Positions 1 to 9,074 of a stretch of DNA of 64,000 bases are shown here, piece after piece. This DNA is from Peribacillus simplex (lineage in GTDB: Bacteria > Bacillota > Bacilli > Bacillales > DSM-1321). Below the pieces are notes generated by a model. That model saw only the letters and a program-made list of their open reading frames with translations. It was not told where the DNA came from and ran no database searches. Numbering within the stretch: the stretch's first letter is position 1; each line of letters begins with the position of its first letter. Location: contig NZ_FTMX01000001.1 in NCBI RefSeq assembly GCF_900156045.1, positions 1 through 64,000 of the forward strand. Direction: 5' to 3'. The position numbers and the translations under genes were made by a program.

Positions 1-59
1 TCGTCAAGGGGTTGATGGGTTAGACTCTATTTTTGAGTTTAGATTTTCGTAGTAGATGG

Positions 60-111
60 TGGCGGCGAGGAGCGCCGCCATAGGAGTTTCTTATGGAACT
101 AAAGGGTGCTG
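60..111 (+). repeat. Hairpin plus short dispersed repeat D, copy 1
   Basis: An 8-bp GC stem (60-67 with 73-80) is followed by the repeated tail CTTATGGAACTAAAGGG (90-106). The same tail follows hairpins at five other plus-strand places or stands alone. It probably marks the 3' end of a gene that lies left of the window. The rest of 1-342 holds no visible gene; it is the promoter region of mapB, AT-rich, with a weak cre-like motif near 243-256. Confidence 0.55.
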
Positions 112-336
112 TTTGTTCTTTGTTCAACAATTGGGCCAGATTGTTTAGTAAAGGAATCTTCAATAATATAATTTTTGAACGTTCTTAGAATTAGTTATGG
201 TAAACTAATAGTAACTTTGTGAAAAAAGGGATATTGTACCAAAACGTTTACATTGCTTTTATTTTTCGAGAAAATAAAGGTACAATTAATACTTATTTAG
301 CTTAAGGATTATAGATTATAAAAGATGATGAGGTAG

Positions 337-1083
<747 letters not shown>

Positions 1084-1118
1084 TTCAATTTTCGATCGGT
1101 GAACGCACACTTAAATAA

Positions 1119-1166
1119 GGGAGTTGCTTTTAGCAGCTCTTTTTCTTATGGAGTTAAAGGGGCAGG
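1119..1166 (+). terminator. Terminator of mapB with repeat D tail, copy 2
   Basis: The stem GAGTTGCT/AGCAGCTC (1121-1128, 1132-1139) is followed by a T-run and then the dispersed tail CTTATGGAGTTAAAGGGG (1145-1162). It is an intrinsic terminator fused to the repeat. Confidence 0.75.
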
Positions 1167-1236
1167 AAATCTGGCAACTTTATTTGGAAACTATGTTAAG
1201 ATTAGGGCATTGTTGTTTTGAAAGGCGTTGGAATAA

Positions 1237-1503
1237 TTGAGTCGAGTCAATCGAAAAACAAAGATCTACTTTTGGCTATCTGTTACACTTTTACTCTGTG
1301 GAATTGTTTCTTGGATACCTTATTTGGTCTTTAAAATGGAAGAATCTTATGGGATGTTAACATTTGTTCTTAACCCAATTGGAGTAGTATTAGGTTCTTA
1401 TTCAAATAACAGATTAATAGCTTTTAGCAATTTATTTATGGTCTTTAGTTTTATTCCCGTTATGATATTTGTATATCTAACAAAAGGGTACATTCCTATG
1501 TGA
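1237..1503 (+). CDS. Small integral membrane protein, unknown function
   Basis: This 88-aa protein starts at a TTG with AAAGG upstream. It is dominated by hydrophobic stretches at about residues 11-31, 40-55 and 62-83, so three membrane segments are likely. The N terminus is basic (SRVNRKTK), which suggests it faces the cytoplasm. I recognise no family. It sits alone between two repeat-bearing intergenic regions and could be an orphan membrane protein. The hydrophobic pattern is too regular for chance, but the start codon is uncertain. Confidence 0.6.
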   Translation: MSRVNRKTKIYFWLSVTLLLCGIVSWIPYLVFKMEESYGMLTFVLNPIGVVLGSYSNNRLIAFSNLFMVFSFIPVMIFVYLTKGYIPM

Positions 1504-1580
1504 TCGTCAGGGGGGCTGACACTCCATCGAAAGTTCAGGTGCAATAGCAGTTAATCAGATCTGTCATATAGGCAAATTTT

Positions 1581-1602
1581 CTTATGGAACTAAAGGGGCA
1601 AG
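1581..1602 (+). repeat. Dispersed repeat D tail, copy 3 (no hairpin)
   Basis: The tail CTTATGGAACTAAAGGGGCA is identical to the one at 4101-4120, but here no stem precedes it. Confidence 0.55.
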
Positions 1603-1646
1603 CTAGCATTCCTGCAGTCTACAGTACAGTCTTTGAAGATGCGAAC

Positions 1647-1708
1647 GTTGATTGGAACATAGGGCACGCGCTTTCCCGCAGGAGTCTCGACCTTCCATTC
1701 CAATCAAC
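1647..1708. repeat. Hairpin repeat C, copy 1
   Basis: The perfect 11-bp inverted ends GTTGATTGGAA and TTCCAATCAAC enclose a GC-rich core with CCCGCAGGAGTCTCG. Related sequence occurs at 38728-38805 and 53932-54060. The core shares wording with the longer A-family elements, so the two families are probably related. Confidence 0.6.
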
Positions 1709-1759
1709 TTTGTTTTAACAGTTAAATAGAATCCTTTTGCCTACAGTCTTTTTTGTTTT

Positions 1760-1969
1760 GGCTTACTTTGTTGCTATTTACCAAGTAAAGCGGTGTGGTT
1801 GATTTCCCCTCCAGATGCTCGCTTTCCGCGGGGCGGGCGGTGAGCCTCCTCGGCGAAAACGCCTGTGGGGTCTCACCTGTCCCGCTGCTCCCGCAGGAGT
1901 CTCGCACTTCCGCTCCAATCAACCTTAAATCGTTTCGTTTTAAAAACAACAATCTTTACGAAAAGAGCC
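1760..1969. mobile_element. MITE family A, copy A1
   Basis: About 210 bp with a GC-rich core inside AT-rich flanks. The right end is CGAAAAGAGCC. The left end GGCT has lost about 9 bases compared with the other copies. It is flanked by TTTGTTTT (1752-1759) and TTTGTTAT (1970-1977), an 8-bp target duplication with one mismatch. No protein is encoded; open frames inside it are by-products of the repeat. Confidence 0.75.
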
Positions 1970-1990
1970 TTTGTTATATAGCCACGTACA

Positions 1991-3352
1991 TTACTTCTGT
2001 TTCTCTAACGCTAATTTCAACCCTTTTTGATAATATTGCTTCATCATTTCTTCAGGAACCATGCTTCCGCCAGTCCCCCAAATAATATGTGTACCATTGC
2101 TCATCTTTTCCGTTAAATGATGCTTTTGTATATAATCTATGCCCTCTTTACATAATTTACTTGGTCCTATCATGCCTGCTAGTGCGGAAGGTTCTAAATG
2201 GATCCCCTCTGTATCGACCAGTTCCTTTAGCAACTTATACAACTGTTCATCGCTAACCGTATAATTGCCGCTTAAAAAGGTTTCCATCGTTTTACCCACA
2301 AACCCGGATGGTTTTCCTACAGCAAGTCCATCCGCGTCTGTTACATTATCGATGCCAACATCTTGTACAGAAACTTTATCATGGAGTCCAGTCATTAAAC
2401 CGAGTAGCATGCATGGCGAGTGGGTAGGCTCTGCAAAGAAACAGTGAACATGGTCTTGATACAATAATTTCAAACCAAATGCTACGCCTCCAGGACCACC
2501 ACCCACTCCACATGGAAGGTAAACAAACAAAGGATGATTTTCATCGACAACTATCTCTAGCTCTTCCAATTGCTTCTGCAAACGGGATGCAGCCACTGCA
2601 TATCCTAAAAATAGGTCGTGGGAATTTTCGTCATCCACAAAATAACATGTTGGGTCACTATCCGCTTGGATACGGCCTTCCTCTACAGCTTTACTATAAT
2701 CAGCTTCATATTCAATGACTTTGACATTTTTGCTTCTAAGCAAGTCTTTTTTCCACTGTTTTGCATCAGCTGACATATGAACGGAAACATTAAAACCTAA
2801 CTTTGCACTGATGATGCCAATACTAAGTCCTAAATTTCCAGTCGAACCTACTGCAATTGAATATTTTGAGAAAAGGGTTCGGAACCTATCACTATCCAAA
2901 ATCGAATAATCATCATCAATTGTTAACAATTGATGTTGGAAAGCTAATTCTTCCGCATGTTTGAGAATTTCATAGATCCCGCCTCTTGCTTTAATGGATC
3001 CTGATATAGGAAGGTGACTATCACATTTTAGTAATAATTCTCCTAATATAGGTTGTTGATAATCCTGTTCCAGGGATTGCTTCATGGCAGGAATTCTCAC
3101 TAAAGGAGATTCTATGATACCGTTCGTCCCTTTTGTTTCAGGGAAAACCTTTGCGATATATGGGGCAAAACGTTTCAATCTTTCCTCTGCATCTCTTACA
3201 TCTTCTTGAGTAAGGGGGGATTTTTTAATTCCTGTTTGAAATTTTTCGACATTTGGATTGAGCCAAAATACTTCATCCGTCGAAATGAGCTTCTTTAATA
3301 AGGGATATTTGTCTTTCCATGATTGTAATTCTTTGCTTTCAATCTCTTTCAT
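1991..3352 (-). CDS. dsdA: D-serine ammonia-lyase
   Basis: This cytosolic PLP enzyme converts D-serine to pyruvate and ammonia. The 453-aa length fits DsdA. The PLP lysine is K121 in SGSIKARGG, and a glycine-rich phosphate-binding loop ([20 protein letters not shown]) follows. I chose the ATG at 3352 because GAGGAGGGG lies just before it; a longer frame upstream has no such site. It is divergent from an XRE-cupin regulator across a 148-bp AT-rich region with paired inverted motifs, so that regulator is the likely controller. D-serine from peptidoglycan or soil could be used as carbon and nitrogen or detoxified. Confidence 0.95.
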   Translation of the reverse strand: MKEIESKELQSWKDKYPLLKKLISTDEVFWLNPNVEKFQTGIKKSPLTQEDVRDAEERLKRFAPYIAKVFPETKGTNGIIESPLVRIPAMKQSLEQDYQQPILGELLLKCDSHLPISGSIKARGGIYEILKHAEELAFQHQLLTIDDDYSILDSDRFRTLFSKYSIAVGSTGNLGLSIGIISAKLGFNVSVHMSADAKQWKKDLLRSKNVKVIEYEADYSKAVEEGRIQADSDPTCYFVDDENSHDLFLGYAVAASRLQKQLEELEIVVDENHPLFVYLPCGVGGGPGGVAFGLKLLYQDHVHCFFAEPTHSPCMLLGLMTGLHDKVSVQDVGIDNVTDADGLAVGKPSGFVGKTMETFLSGNYTVSDEQLYKLLKELVDTEGIHLEPSALAGMIGPSKLCKEGIDYIQKHHLTEKMSNGTHIIWGTGGSMVPEEMMKQYYQKGLKLALEKQK

Positions 3353-3399
3353 TGGGCCCCTCCTCATTTTCTTGTAACAAGTTGTTTGGTGAATTATAA

Positions 3400-3466
3400 T
3401 TAAATAAAATTTAATATAGTTTAACACACAACCATCTCATTGTTAATTTAAATTAATTTTATTTAA
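3400..3466. promoter_or_regulatory. Paired inverted motifs in dsdA/regulator divergent promoter
   Basis: TTAAATAAAATT at 3400-3411 and its exact reverse complement AATTTTATTTAA at 3455-3466 face each other 43 bp apart in the divergent promoter region. They are plausible operator half-sites for the adjacent XRE regulator. The AT-rich setting lowers confidence. Confidence 0.4.
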
Positions 3467-3500
3467 ATCTGATTTAATATATCGTTAAGGAGTAGCGGTT

Positions 3501-4046
3501 ATGGAAAATATAGATATTGGCAAGAAAGTTGAAAAATATAGAAAAGCTAAAGGGTTGAGTAGTAGAGAGTTAGCAAAATTAGCTGAAATTACACCTTCAA
3601 TGTTAAGCCAGATTGAACGGGGGTTGGCGAATCCTTCTATTCAAACCCTAAAGGTCTTAGCTAAAACCCTGAATGTTCCAACATTTAGTTTTTTACTGGA
3701 AGAAACGATTACGGAGGATTTAATCGTTAGGTCCAGTAAACGTAAGAAAATGATCATTGATCATTTGTCTTATGAGTTATTGTCACCAGATTTTACGGGT
3801 AATTTGGCAACAGCGATTATGAAAGTTCCTCCGAATATTTCCTCGTCAGAAAATCCTCTAGAACATAGAGGTGAGGAAGTGGCATATATTTTGGAAGGGA
3901 AAATCAAATTGTATTTAGGTGAAGAAGAATATATATTGGAAGCTGGTGATAGTGTGAAAATACCAGCAAATTTCAAACATAAATGGGAAAATAATTTTAA
4001 TCAGAACGCAGCTGTTTTATTTTCCGTTACCCCGCCTGCGTTTTAA
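3501..4046 (+). CDS. XRE-family regulator with C-terminal cupin domain
   Basis: This 181-aa protein has an N-terminal lambda-repressor-like HTH (about residues 5-60, with SSRELAKLAEITPSMLSQIERG). A C-terminal cupin_2 domain (about 105-175, with EVAYILEGKIKLYLGEEEY and GDSVKIPANFKHKWEN) is the probable small-molecule sensor. Such HTH-cupin proteins usually control a nearby amino-acid or polyamine gene. Here the divergent dsdA is the obvious target and D-serine a possible ligand, which is inference. The SD is AAGGAG at 3488-3493. Confidence 0.88.
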   Translation: MENIDIGKKVEKYRKAKGLSSRELAKLAEITPSMLSQIERGLANPSIQTLKVLAKTLNVPTFSFLLEETITEDLIVRSSKRKKMIIDHLSYELLSPDFTGNLATAIMKVPPNISSSENPLEHRGEEVAYILEGKIKLYLGEEEYILEAGDSVKIPANFKHKWENNFNQNAAVLFSVTPPAF

Positions 4047-4074
4047 TGAAAATATTTTTCTTTCACAATTGGGC

Positions 4075-4121
4075 GCGATTCTTTAATGAGAATCGCTATT
4101 CTTATGGAACTAAAGGGGCAG
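4075..4121 (+). terminator. Terminator of the XRE-cupin gene with repeat D tail, copy 4
   Basis: The stem GCGATTCT/AGAATCGC (4075-4082, 4089-4096) is followed by the repeated tail CTTATGGAACTAAAGGGGCA (4101-4120). Confidence 0.6.
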
Positions 4122-4256
4122 ATCAGGTGTAGAAGGACTATTTCATGAATAATGGAATTATAATAAATGGAATAAATATTGAACTTTAGGACCGAGGTTC
4201 CCTAAAAAGTTACTTGATTTTAATAATTTTAATTGGATAGTAAGGGGGATTTTAGT

Positions 4257-4901
4257 ATGAAAATAAAATGGTTTGGACATTCTGCCTTTTTACTAACATC
4301 CGAAAGTGGAACCAGGATTCTTATTGATCCATATTATCGTTTCATCCGTTACCGTATGCCGAGTGTTGAATCAGATATAGTTGCCGTTACACATAATCAT
4401 TTCGATCACAATAAAATTCAAGCTGCAACAGGTGAATACTTGCTTGTAAATGAACCGAAGGAATACATCCGCGAAGATGTAAGAATTAGTGGATTCAAGA
4501 CATTTCACGATAAGGTTAATGGCGAGAAGAGAGGCCCCAATATTTTATATCGATTCCAAATGGACGGACTAACTATCTGTCACTGTGGAGATTTAGGGCA
4601 TCTACTATCAGAAGAACAAGTAAATGAAATTGGAAAAGTAGATATTCTTATCATTCCTGTAGGAGGTACATTCACGATAAATTCACTGGAAGCCACTCAA
4701 GTGATGCGTCAATTGAAGTCTACTATTACAATTCCCATGCATTATAGAACAAAGGCATTGTCGGTTGTTGGCCTGATGTTTTCAAAGCTAGATACGTTTC
4801 TTCAGATTTCCGGACAGCGAACAACCGAAGTTGAGACATTGGATATTTCCAAAGGGAATTTGTCAGAATATGCTGGTGTCGTAACTATGCTGTATGAATG
4901 A
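4257..4901 (+). CDS. MBL-fold metal-dependent hydrolase (UlaG/UPF0173-like)
   Basis: This 214-aa protein has the metallo-beta-lactamase metal motif THNHFDHN (HxHxDH), a later CHCGDLG and a PMHYRTK histidine. It begins MKIKWFGHSAF, typical of the small UlaG/UPF0173 branch of the fold. The substrate cannot be told. I chose the ATG at 4257 because TAAGGGGGA lies 6 bases upstream; a TTG eight codons earlier lacks a site. It appears monocistronic. Confidence 0.85.
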   Translation: MKIKWFGHSAFLLTSESGTRILIDPYYRFIRYRMPSVESDIVAVTHNHFDHNKIQAATGEYLLVNEPKEYIREDVRISGFKTFHDKVNGEKRGPNILYRFQMDGLTICHCGDLGHLLSEEQVNEIGKVDILIIPVGGTFTINSLEATQVMRQLKSTITIPMHYRTKALSVVGLMFSKLDTFLQISGQRTTEVETLDISKGNLSEYAGVVTMLYE

Positions 4902-5032
4902 ATGGATAAGAAACCCAGTTTATATAACGGGTCAGATTAGTTCAAGTAGAAAAAGGGAAGATACTAATCTGTGATGTTGAATCAATTAAACTTCCTCTTT
5001 ACGTTATAAGGGGATAGAATATAAATAAAAAG

Positions 5033-5440
5033 GTGATTACAATTAAAAAAGTAAAAAGTATCCTATTTTTTCTTCTTGGGTCCATATCTCTTTTGATTGG
5101 TATTGCAGGGACTGTGTTACCAGTTCTGCCGGGCGGTCCGTTTTACTTATTTGCTGCTTTTTGCTTTGCTAAAAGTTCCAAGTCGATTGAAAACTGGTTT
5201 AAAAGCACCTCATTATATGAAAAATACGTTGAAGCATTCCTGCAAAAAAAAGGTATGACTCGAAGAGAGAAAATCAGAATCAATTTAATTGCCGATTTCT
5301 TCATCGTCATTTCTGTATTTTATGTGGACATCCTATTAGTGAAAATCTTATTGATTGTGCTCGCGCTCTACAAACATTATTATTTCATTAAAAAAATTAA
5401 GACAATCGATCCGAACAATACAAAACAAAGAGCTTTTTGA
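5033..5440 (+). CDS. DUF454 (YbaN-family) membrane protein
   Basis: This 135-aa protein has the family hallmark GTVLPVLPGGPFYLFAAFCFAKSS between the first two hydrophobic segments (about 9-27 and 36-50). A third membrane region lies near residues 88-112. The molecular role of the family is unknown. The start is a GTG at 5033 with a weak AAAAGG site, so it could begin elsewhere. Confidence 0.82.
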   Translation: MITIKKVKSILFFLLGSISLLIGIAGTVLPVLPGGPFYLFAAFCFAKSSKSIENWFKSTSLYEKYVEAFLQKKGMTRREKIRINLIADFFIVISVFYVDILLVKILLIVLALYKHYYFIKKIKTIDPNNTKQRAF

Positions 5441-5471
5441 ACCTTCAAATAACGGGTCCTTACTTCAATGA

Positions 5472-5518
5472 GGGAGTTGCTTCGGCAGCTCTTTTTCCTA
5501 TGGAGCTAACGGGGCAGG
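5472..5518 (+). terminator. Terminator with repeat D tail, copy 5
   Basis: GAGTTGC-TTCG-GCAGCTC followed by a T-run (5474-5496) and then CTATGGAGCTAACGGGGCAGG. It ends the DUF454 gene. Open frames across it are not genes. Confidence 0.72.
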
Positions 5519-5549
5519 GTAGTAAGAAAATCAATGTATTTTGGATAAG

Positions 5550-5573
5550 AAGGCCGCCATTTGGCGGCCTTTT
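5550..5573. terminator. GC-rich hairpin with T-run
   Basis: AAGGCCGCCA and TGGCGGCCTT form a 10-bp stem followed by TTT. It is a second terminator in the same intergenic region. Confidence 0.65.
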
Positions 5574-5574
5574 G

Positions 5575-5920
5575 AATGTAAAAAGTACCCTTGATCAGCG
5601 GGTCATGCATGCCTTAACTCAGTGAACGAACTCCTTTAGTATGTGTGTTGCGAATTTTCAAAAAATAATATTGCAAAATGTAAACGATTCAAATAAAATC
5701 AATTTAAGGTAATTACATTTTTTTAACCTTAAAATAAACAATTGAGCTAATCCTTGTGGGTTAAGCTAATGTGTCCTAGTTGTTTTTGGGGGATTTTGTC
5801 CATCCATTAGGTAATGTTAGCTTCCTGAAGTATTAACTTAAAAAAATTTGAAAGGAGTACAGTACAAAGCTATCCATGTTTGCAAATAATAATATACCCC
5901 ATTAAGAGAGAGGGAATTTC
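5575..5920 (+). promoter_or_regulatory. Gene-free leader of the permease operon
   Basis: This is 346 bp without a gene. It is AT-rich and contains a weak cre-like motif TGTAAACGATTCAA (5679-5692, two mismatches to the CcpA consensus) and an imperfect inverted repeat around AGCTAATCC/GGTTAAGCT (about 5743-5765). An AGAGAGAGGG site precedes the permease ATG. Confidence 0.35.
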
Positions 5921-7486
5921 ATGAATCAAGAACGATATTTGAAAAAGAAAATGGGCTTTTGGTCACTTACTGCATTATCTCTTGGAGGAATTATTGGATC
6001 AAGTTGGCTTTTTGGACCATGGAATACGGCAAAAATGGCTGGACCAGCTGCTATTATGTCTTGGATCATTGCTGCATTCGTCATTACGCTAATAGCCCTT
6101 GTTTATGCTGAATTAGCAAGGGTAAGACCTGAAACAGGCGGTTTAGGTCGTTATCCCCTTTATTCCCATGGAAAATTGCTCGCTACAGTGACTAGTTATT
6201 CGATTTGGCTTGGCTACTGTGCCACTGCACCCGTTGAATCATCGGGAGTTATTCAATACGCTAATGAGTTCTGGCCAGGCCTATATGATATATCCAAGGA
6301 GCAACTTACGACAACAGGAATTCTAGCATCGACTGTTTTAATGGTGTTCTTTGTTGTGGTGAACTATTTTGGAGTGAAATTATTTGCTGTCACGAATACC
6401 ATTATTACCACGATTAAATTTATAGTGCCTGTCCTGACCATCGTTGCTTTTTTTATGACAGGTTTTCATGAAGAGAATTATACAAGTCATGGGTTTGCCC
6501 CCAATGGATATGGCGCAGGATTAAGCGCAATCTTAACTAGTGGTATATTTTTTGCCTATACAGGATTCGGGAATGTGGTAATGATGAGTGGCGAGGTGGT
6601 AAACCCAAGACGGAATATTCCGCTTGCCCTTATCACATCGCTGTCAGTCTCTGCAGTTTTATATGTTTTACTTCAAATCGTTTTTATAGGGGCCGTACCG
6701 CCCGAAATGCTAGCTAATGGTTGGAGTGGAATTAAATTTGACTCTCCATTTGCGAATTTAGCACTTATGGCGAATATGGTTTGGCTGTCATGGACCATTA
6801 CAGCGGACGCAATGATTTCCCCAACTGGATCGGCGCTTGCTTATACAGCTGGAACTTCAAGACATGTTTTTGGAATGGCGAAGAGTGGATTTCTCCCTTC
6901 TTATTTCGGAACTATTAATAAAAGATTTGGCGTTCCAACACGTGCACTCACTCTCAACTTCCTCATTGGGTTGCTTTTCTTGTTCCCTTTAAAGAGTTGG
7001 ACTGCAATTGTCGCAATCGTTGGAGCGATCGGGATTTTTAAATACGCCTCAGCATGCGTCACAGTAATGGTGTTTCGTAAGGTTGGTTTGACAAAAGACA
7101 ACGGTATCCCAGGCATGAATTTTATCGCTCCTTTAGCCTTTGTATTTGCCACTCTACTTATCTATTGGACAAATTGGAGCAGGGTTCAACTTGCAATTTG
7201 GGGATTGGCAATTGGAATTGTTGGATATTTGATTACACACTTTATCAATAAACATAAATCGATGGAAATCATTGGCGGTATCTATCTCGTCATTTATATT
7301 CTGATGCTCGTTGGGATATCATCAATCGGAAATTTTGGTGGTAAGGGTATTATTCCAGAGCCATTTATGTCTTACATCGTGGCAATAATAGGGTTCGTTT
7401 TTTACTATTTCGCTGTTTATAACGGAGTCTGGTACATGCGGAAAAAGGGGAATGTTCAAGAGTTGCTGGATATGGATAACACATAA
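5921..7486 (+). CDS. APC-superfamily amino-acid permease
   Basis: This 521-aa inner-membrane protein has about 12 hydrophobic segments. The APC signature after the first helix is GGIIGSSWLFGPWNTAKMAGPAA, and YAELARVRPETGGLGRYP follows in TM2-loop. It has the length and layout of APC-family amino-acid transporters; the substrate is not readable. Forty bases downstream lies an argininosuccinate-lyase-family gene with its own SD, so the two are probably cotranscribed and the permease may import the lyase substrate. No terminator separates them. Confidence 0.88.
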   Translation: MNQERYLKKKMGFWSLTALSLGGIIGSSWLFGPWNTAKMAGPAAIMSWIIAAFVITLIALVYAELARVRPETGGLGRYPLYSHGKLLATVTSYSIWLGYCATAPVESSGVIQYANEFWPGLYDISKEQLTTTGILASTVLMVFFVVVNYFGVKLFAVTNTIITTIKFIVPVLTIVAFFMTGFHEENYTSHGFAPNGYGAGLSAILTSGIFFAYTGFGNVVMMSGEVVNPRRNIPLALITSLSVSAVLYVLLQIVFIGAVPPEMLANGWSGIKFDSPFANLALMANMVWLSWTITADAMISPTGSALAYTAGTSRHVFGMAKSGFLPSYFGTINKRFGVPTRALTLNFLIGLLFLFPLKSWTAIVAIVGAIGIFKYASACVTVMVFRKVGLTKDNGIPGMNFIAPLAFVFATLLIYWTNWSRVQLAIWGLAIGIVGYLITHFINKHKSMEIIGGIYLVIYILMLVGISSIGNFGGKGIIPEPFMSYIVAIIGFVFYYFAVYNGVWYMRKKGNVQELLDMDNT

Positions 7487-7525
7487 AATTAAATGTAATT
7501 TCATTTTACAAAAGGAGAAATGGTT

Positions 7526-8845
7526 ATGAAGCTTTGGGGTGGACGTTTTAGAAAAGAAGAAAATAAATTAATGGAGGACTTTAATCGTTCTCTTCATGTT
7601 GATATGAGGCTATATTCTGAAGATATTAAAGGGAGCATTGCACATGTAAATATGCTTGTGAAATGTGAATTGCTTACCAAGGAAGAAGGAGAAAGTATTG
7701 TAAAGTCACTTCTTTCTATATTGGAAGATATCGAGAGCGGAGCATTAGTGATCGAAGGGGATTTTGAAGATATTCATAGTTTTGTTGAAGCAACATTAAC
7801 GGAACGAATAGGTGAAACAGCAAAAAAACTCCATACAGCAAGAAGTCGTAATGATCAAGTTGCTTTAGATATCAGGCTTTACGCTAAAAATAAGGCGTTA
7901 GAAGTGATCGAGTATATTGAAGAGCTTCAAAATAACCTGGAAGAAAAGGCAAAAGCAAACAATGTGATCATGCCAGGATACACCCATCTACAGAGAGCTC
8001 AAGTAGTAACTCTTAAGCACCATTTAATGGCCTACTTCAATATGCTGGATAGGGACAGAAAAAGAGTTCTTAATGCAATTGAAATTATGAACGAAAGTCC
8101 ACTGGGGTGTGGAGCATTGGCAGGGACGACTCATGTTATAGACCGAGAAATGACAGCAGAGGAGTTAGGGTTTTCAAAGCCTGTAAACAATTTCCTCGAT
8201 GGTGTTAGTGATAGAGATTACCTTTTAGAACTAATGTCTAGCTTTTCGATCATCATGATGCATTTAAGCAGATTAAGTGAAGAACTGATTTTATGGAGCA
8301 GTCAAGAGTTTAAATTTATTACTATTGATGATGCATATTCTACAGGAAGCAGTATCATGCCTCAAAAGAAAAATCCTGATGCAGCAGAGCTTATAAGAGG
8401 AAAAACAGGACGAGTGTACGGTTCTCTTACTTCACTTTTAACAACGATGAAAGGGTTACCATTGGCTTATAATAAAGATATGCAGGAAGATAAAGAACCA
8501 TTTTTTGATGCATTGGATACAGTTTTGTCTTGTCTGGAAATTATGTCCAATATGATTTCTACCATGAAGGTGAATACTGAGAATATGAAAAAAGCTGTAA
8601 AATATGGCTTTCTCAATGCAACAGAAGTCGCTGATTATTTAGTTAGCAAAGGGGTTGCGTTCAGAGATGCCCACAGTATCGTTGGGTCTATCGTCATTTA
8701 TTGTGAAGATCATAATAAAGCAATAGAAGAGTTGACTCTAGACGAATTGAAGAGCTTAAATCCATTAATTGAAGGGGACTTATTTAACTTTATTGATTAT
8801 CAAAATATATTAAATAAAGGCATTAAGGTGAACTTATTAAAATAA
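7526..8845 (+). CDS. argH: Argininosuccinate lyase family enzyme
   Basis: This 439-aa protein belongs to the fumarase/aspartase superfamily. ArgH itself splits argininosuccinate to arginine and fumarate. The sequence shows KLWGGRF at the N terminus, the THLQRAQ motif and the superfamily signature GSSIMPQKKNP. I chose the ATG at 7526 because AAAGGAG lies 8 bases before it; the ATG at 7520 is too close. No argG or other arginine gene is nearby. The partner is a permease and a regulator gene follows, so a catabolic C-N lyase acting on an aspartate adduct is possible. Other lyases such as ethylenediamine-disuccinate lyase fall in this family. Confidence 0.85.
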   Translation: MKLWGGRFRKEENKLMEDFNRSLHVDMRLYSEDIKGSIAHVNMLVKCELLTKEEGESIVKSLLSILEDIESGALVIEGDFEDIHSFVEATLTERIGETAKKLHTARSRNDQVALDIRLYAKNKALEVIEYIEELQNNLEEKAKANNVIMPGYTHLQRAQVVTLKHHLMAYFNMLDRDRKRVLNAIEIMNESPLGCGALAGTTHVIDREMTAEELGFSKPVNNFLDGVSDRDYLLELMSSFSIIMMHLSRLSEELILWSSQEFKFITIDDAYSTGSSIMPQKKNPDAAELIRGKTGRVYGSLTSLLTTMKGLPLAYNKDMQEDKEPFFDALDTVLSCLEIMSNMISTMKVNTENMKKAVKYGFLNATEVADYLVSKGVAFRDAHSIVGSIVIYCEDHNKAIEELTLDELKSLNPLIEGDLFNFIDYQNILNKGIKVNLLK

Positions 8846-8864
8846 TCTAGTTTTTTTCAATTGA

Positions 8865-8922
8865 AGAGCTATAGCATAGAAGATAAGTACGATCTATGCT
8901 AATAGCTCTTTATATTTTTTAA
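8865..8922 (+). terminator. Terminator after argH-like gene
   Basis: AGAGCTATAGCATAGA (8865-8880) pairs with TCTATGCTAATAGCTCT (8893-8909), with one bulge, and is followed by a T-rich run. Confidence 0.8.
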
Positions 8923-8949
8923 AACACATAATCAAACTCCCCTTTTAAA

Positions 8950-9053
8950 ACAAGAGATACAATGTCTTGTGATGTGATAAATGTTTTTCCAACAGAAGAA
9001 GGATTAAACTTTAATTTCTTTCATTTTAAAGATAAGATTAAAGAAATTAAGTT
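8950..9053. promoter_or_regulatory. Two inverted repeats upstream of sensor-HTH regulator
   Basis: ACAAGA-N9-TCTTGT (8950-8970) lies ahead of a long AT-rich hairpin, AACTTTAATTTCTTT (9007-9021) with AAAGAAATTAAGTT (9040-9053). A T-run follows just before the SD AAGGAG. The first may be an operator; the second resembles an attenuator or operator close to the start of the regulator gene. Confidence 0.4.
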
Positions 9054-9074
9054 TTTTGAACTAAGGAGAAAAAT

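Noticed and set aside
243..256. CcpA site before mapB
   Set aside because: Two mismatches at the outer positions and no catabolic gene; likely chance.
1795..2085. Open frame with a product containing SRCSLSAGRAVSLLG, seen again at 13900, 50127 and in reverse at 1722, 23828, 41988, 50072
   Set aside because: These frames lie on the MITE family A copies. They exist because the repeat has GC-rich sequence without stops, not because of a conserved gene; the ends differ between copies and there is no ribosome site.
5437..5625. 62-codon frame beginning MNLQITGPYFNEG
   Set aside because: It spans the repeat D terminator and a second hairpin, and codes for the terminator stems.
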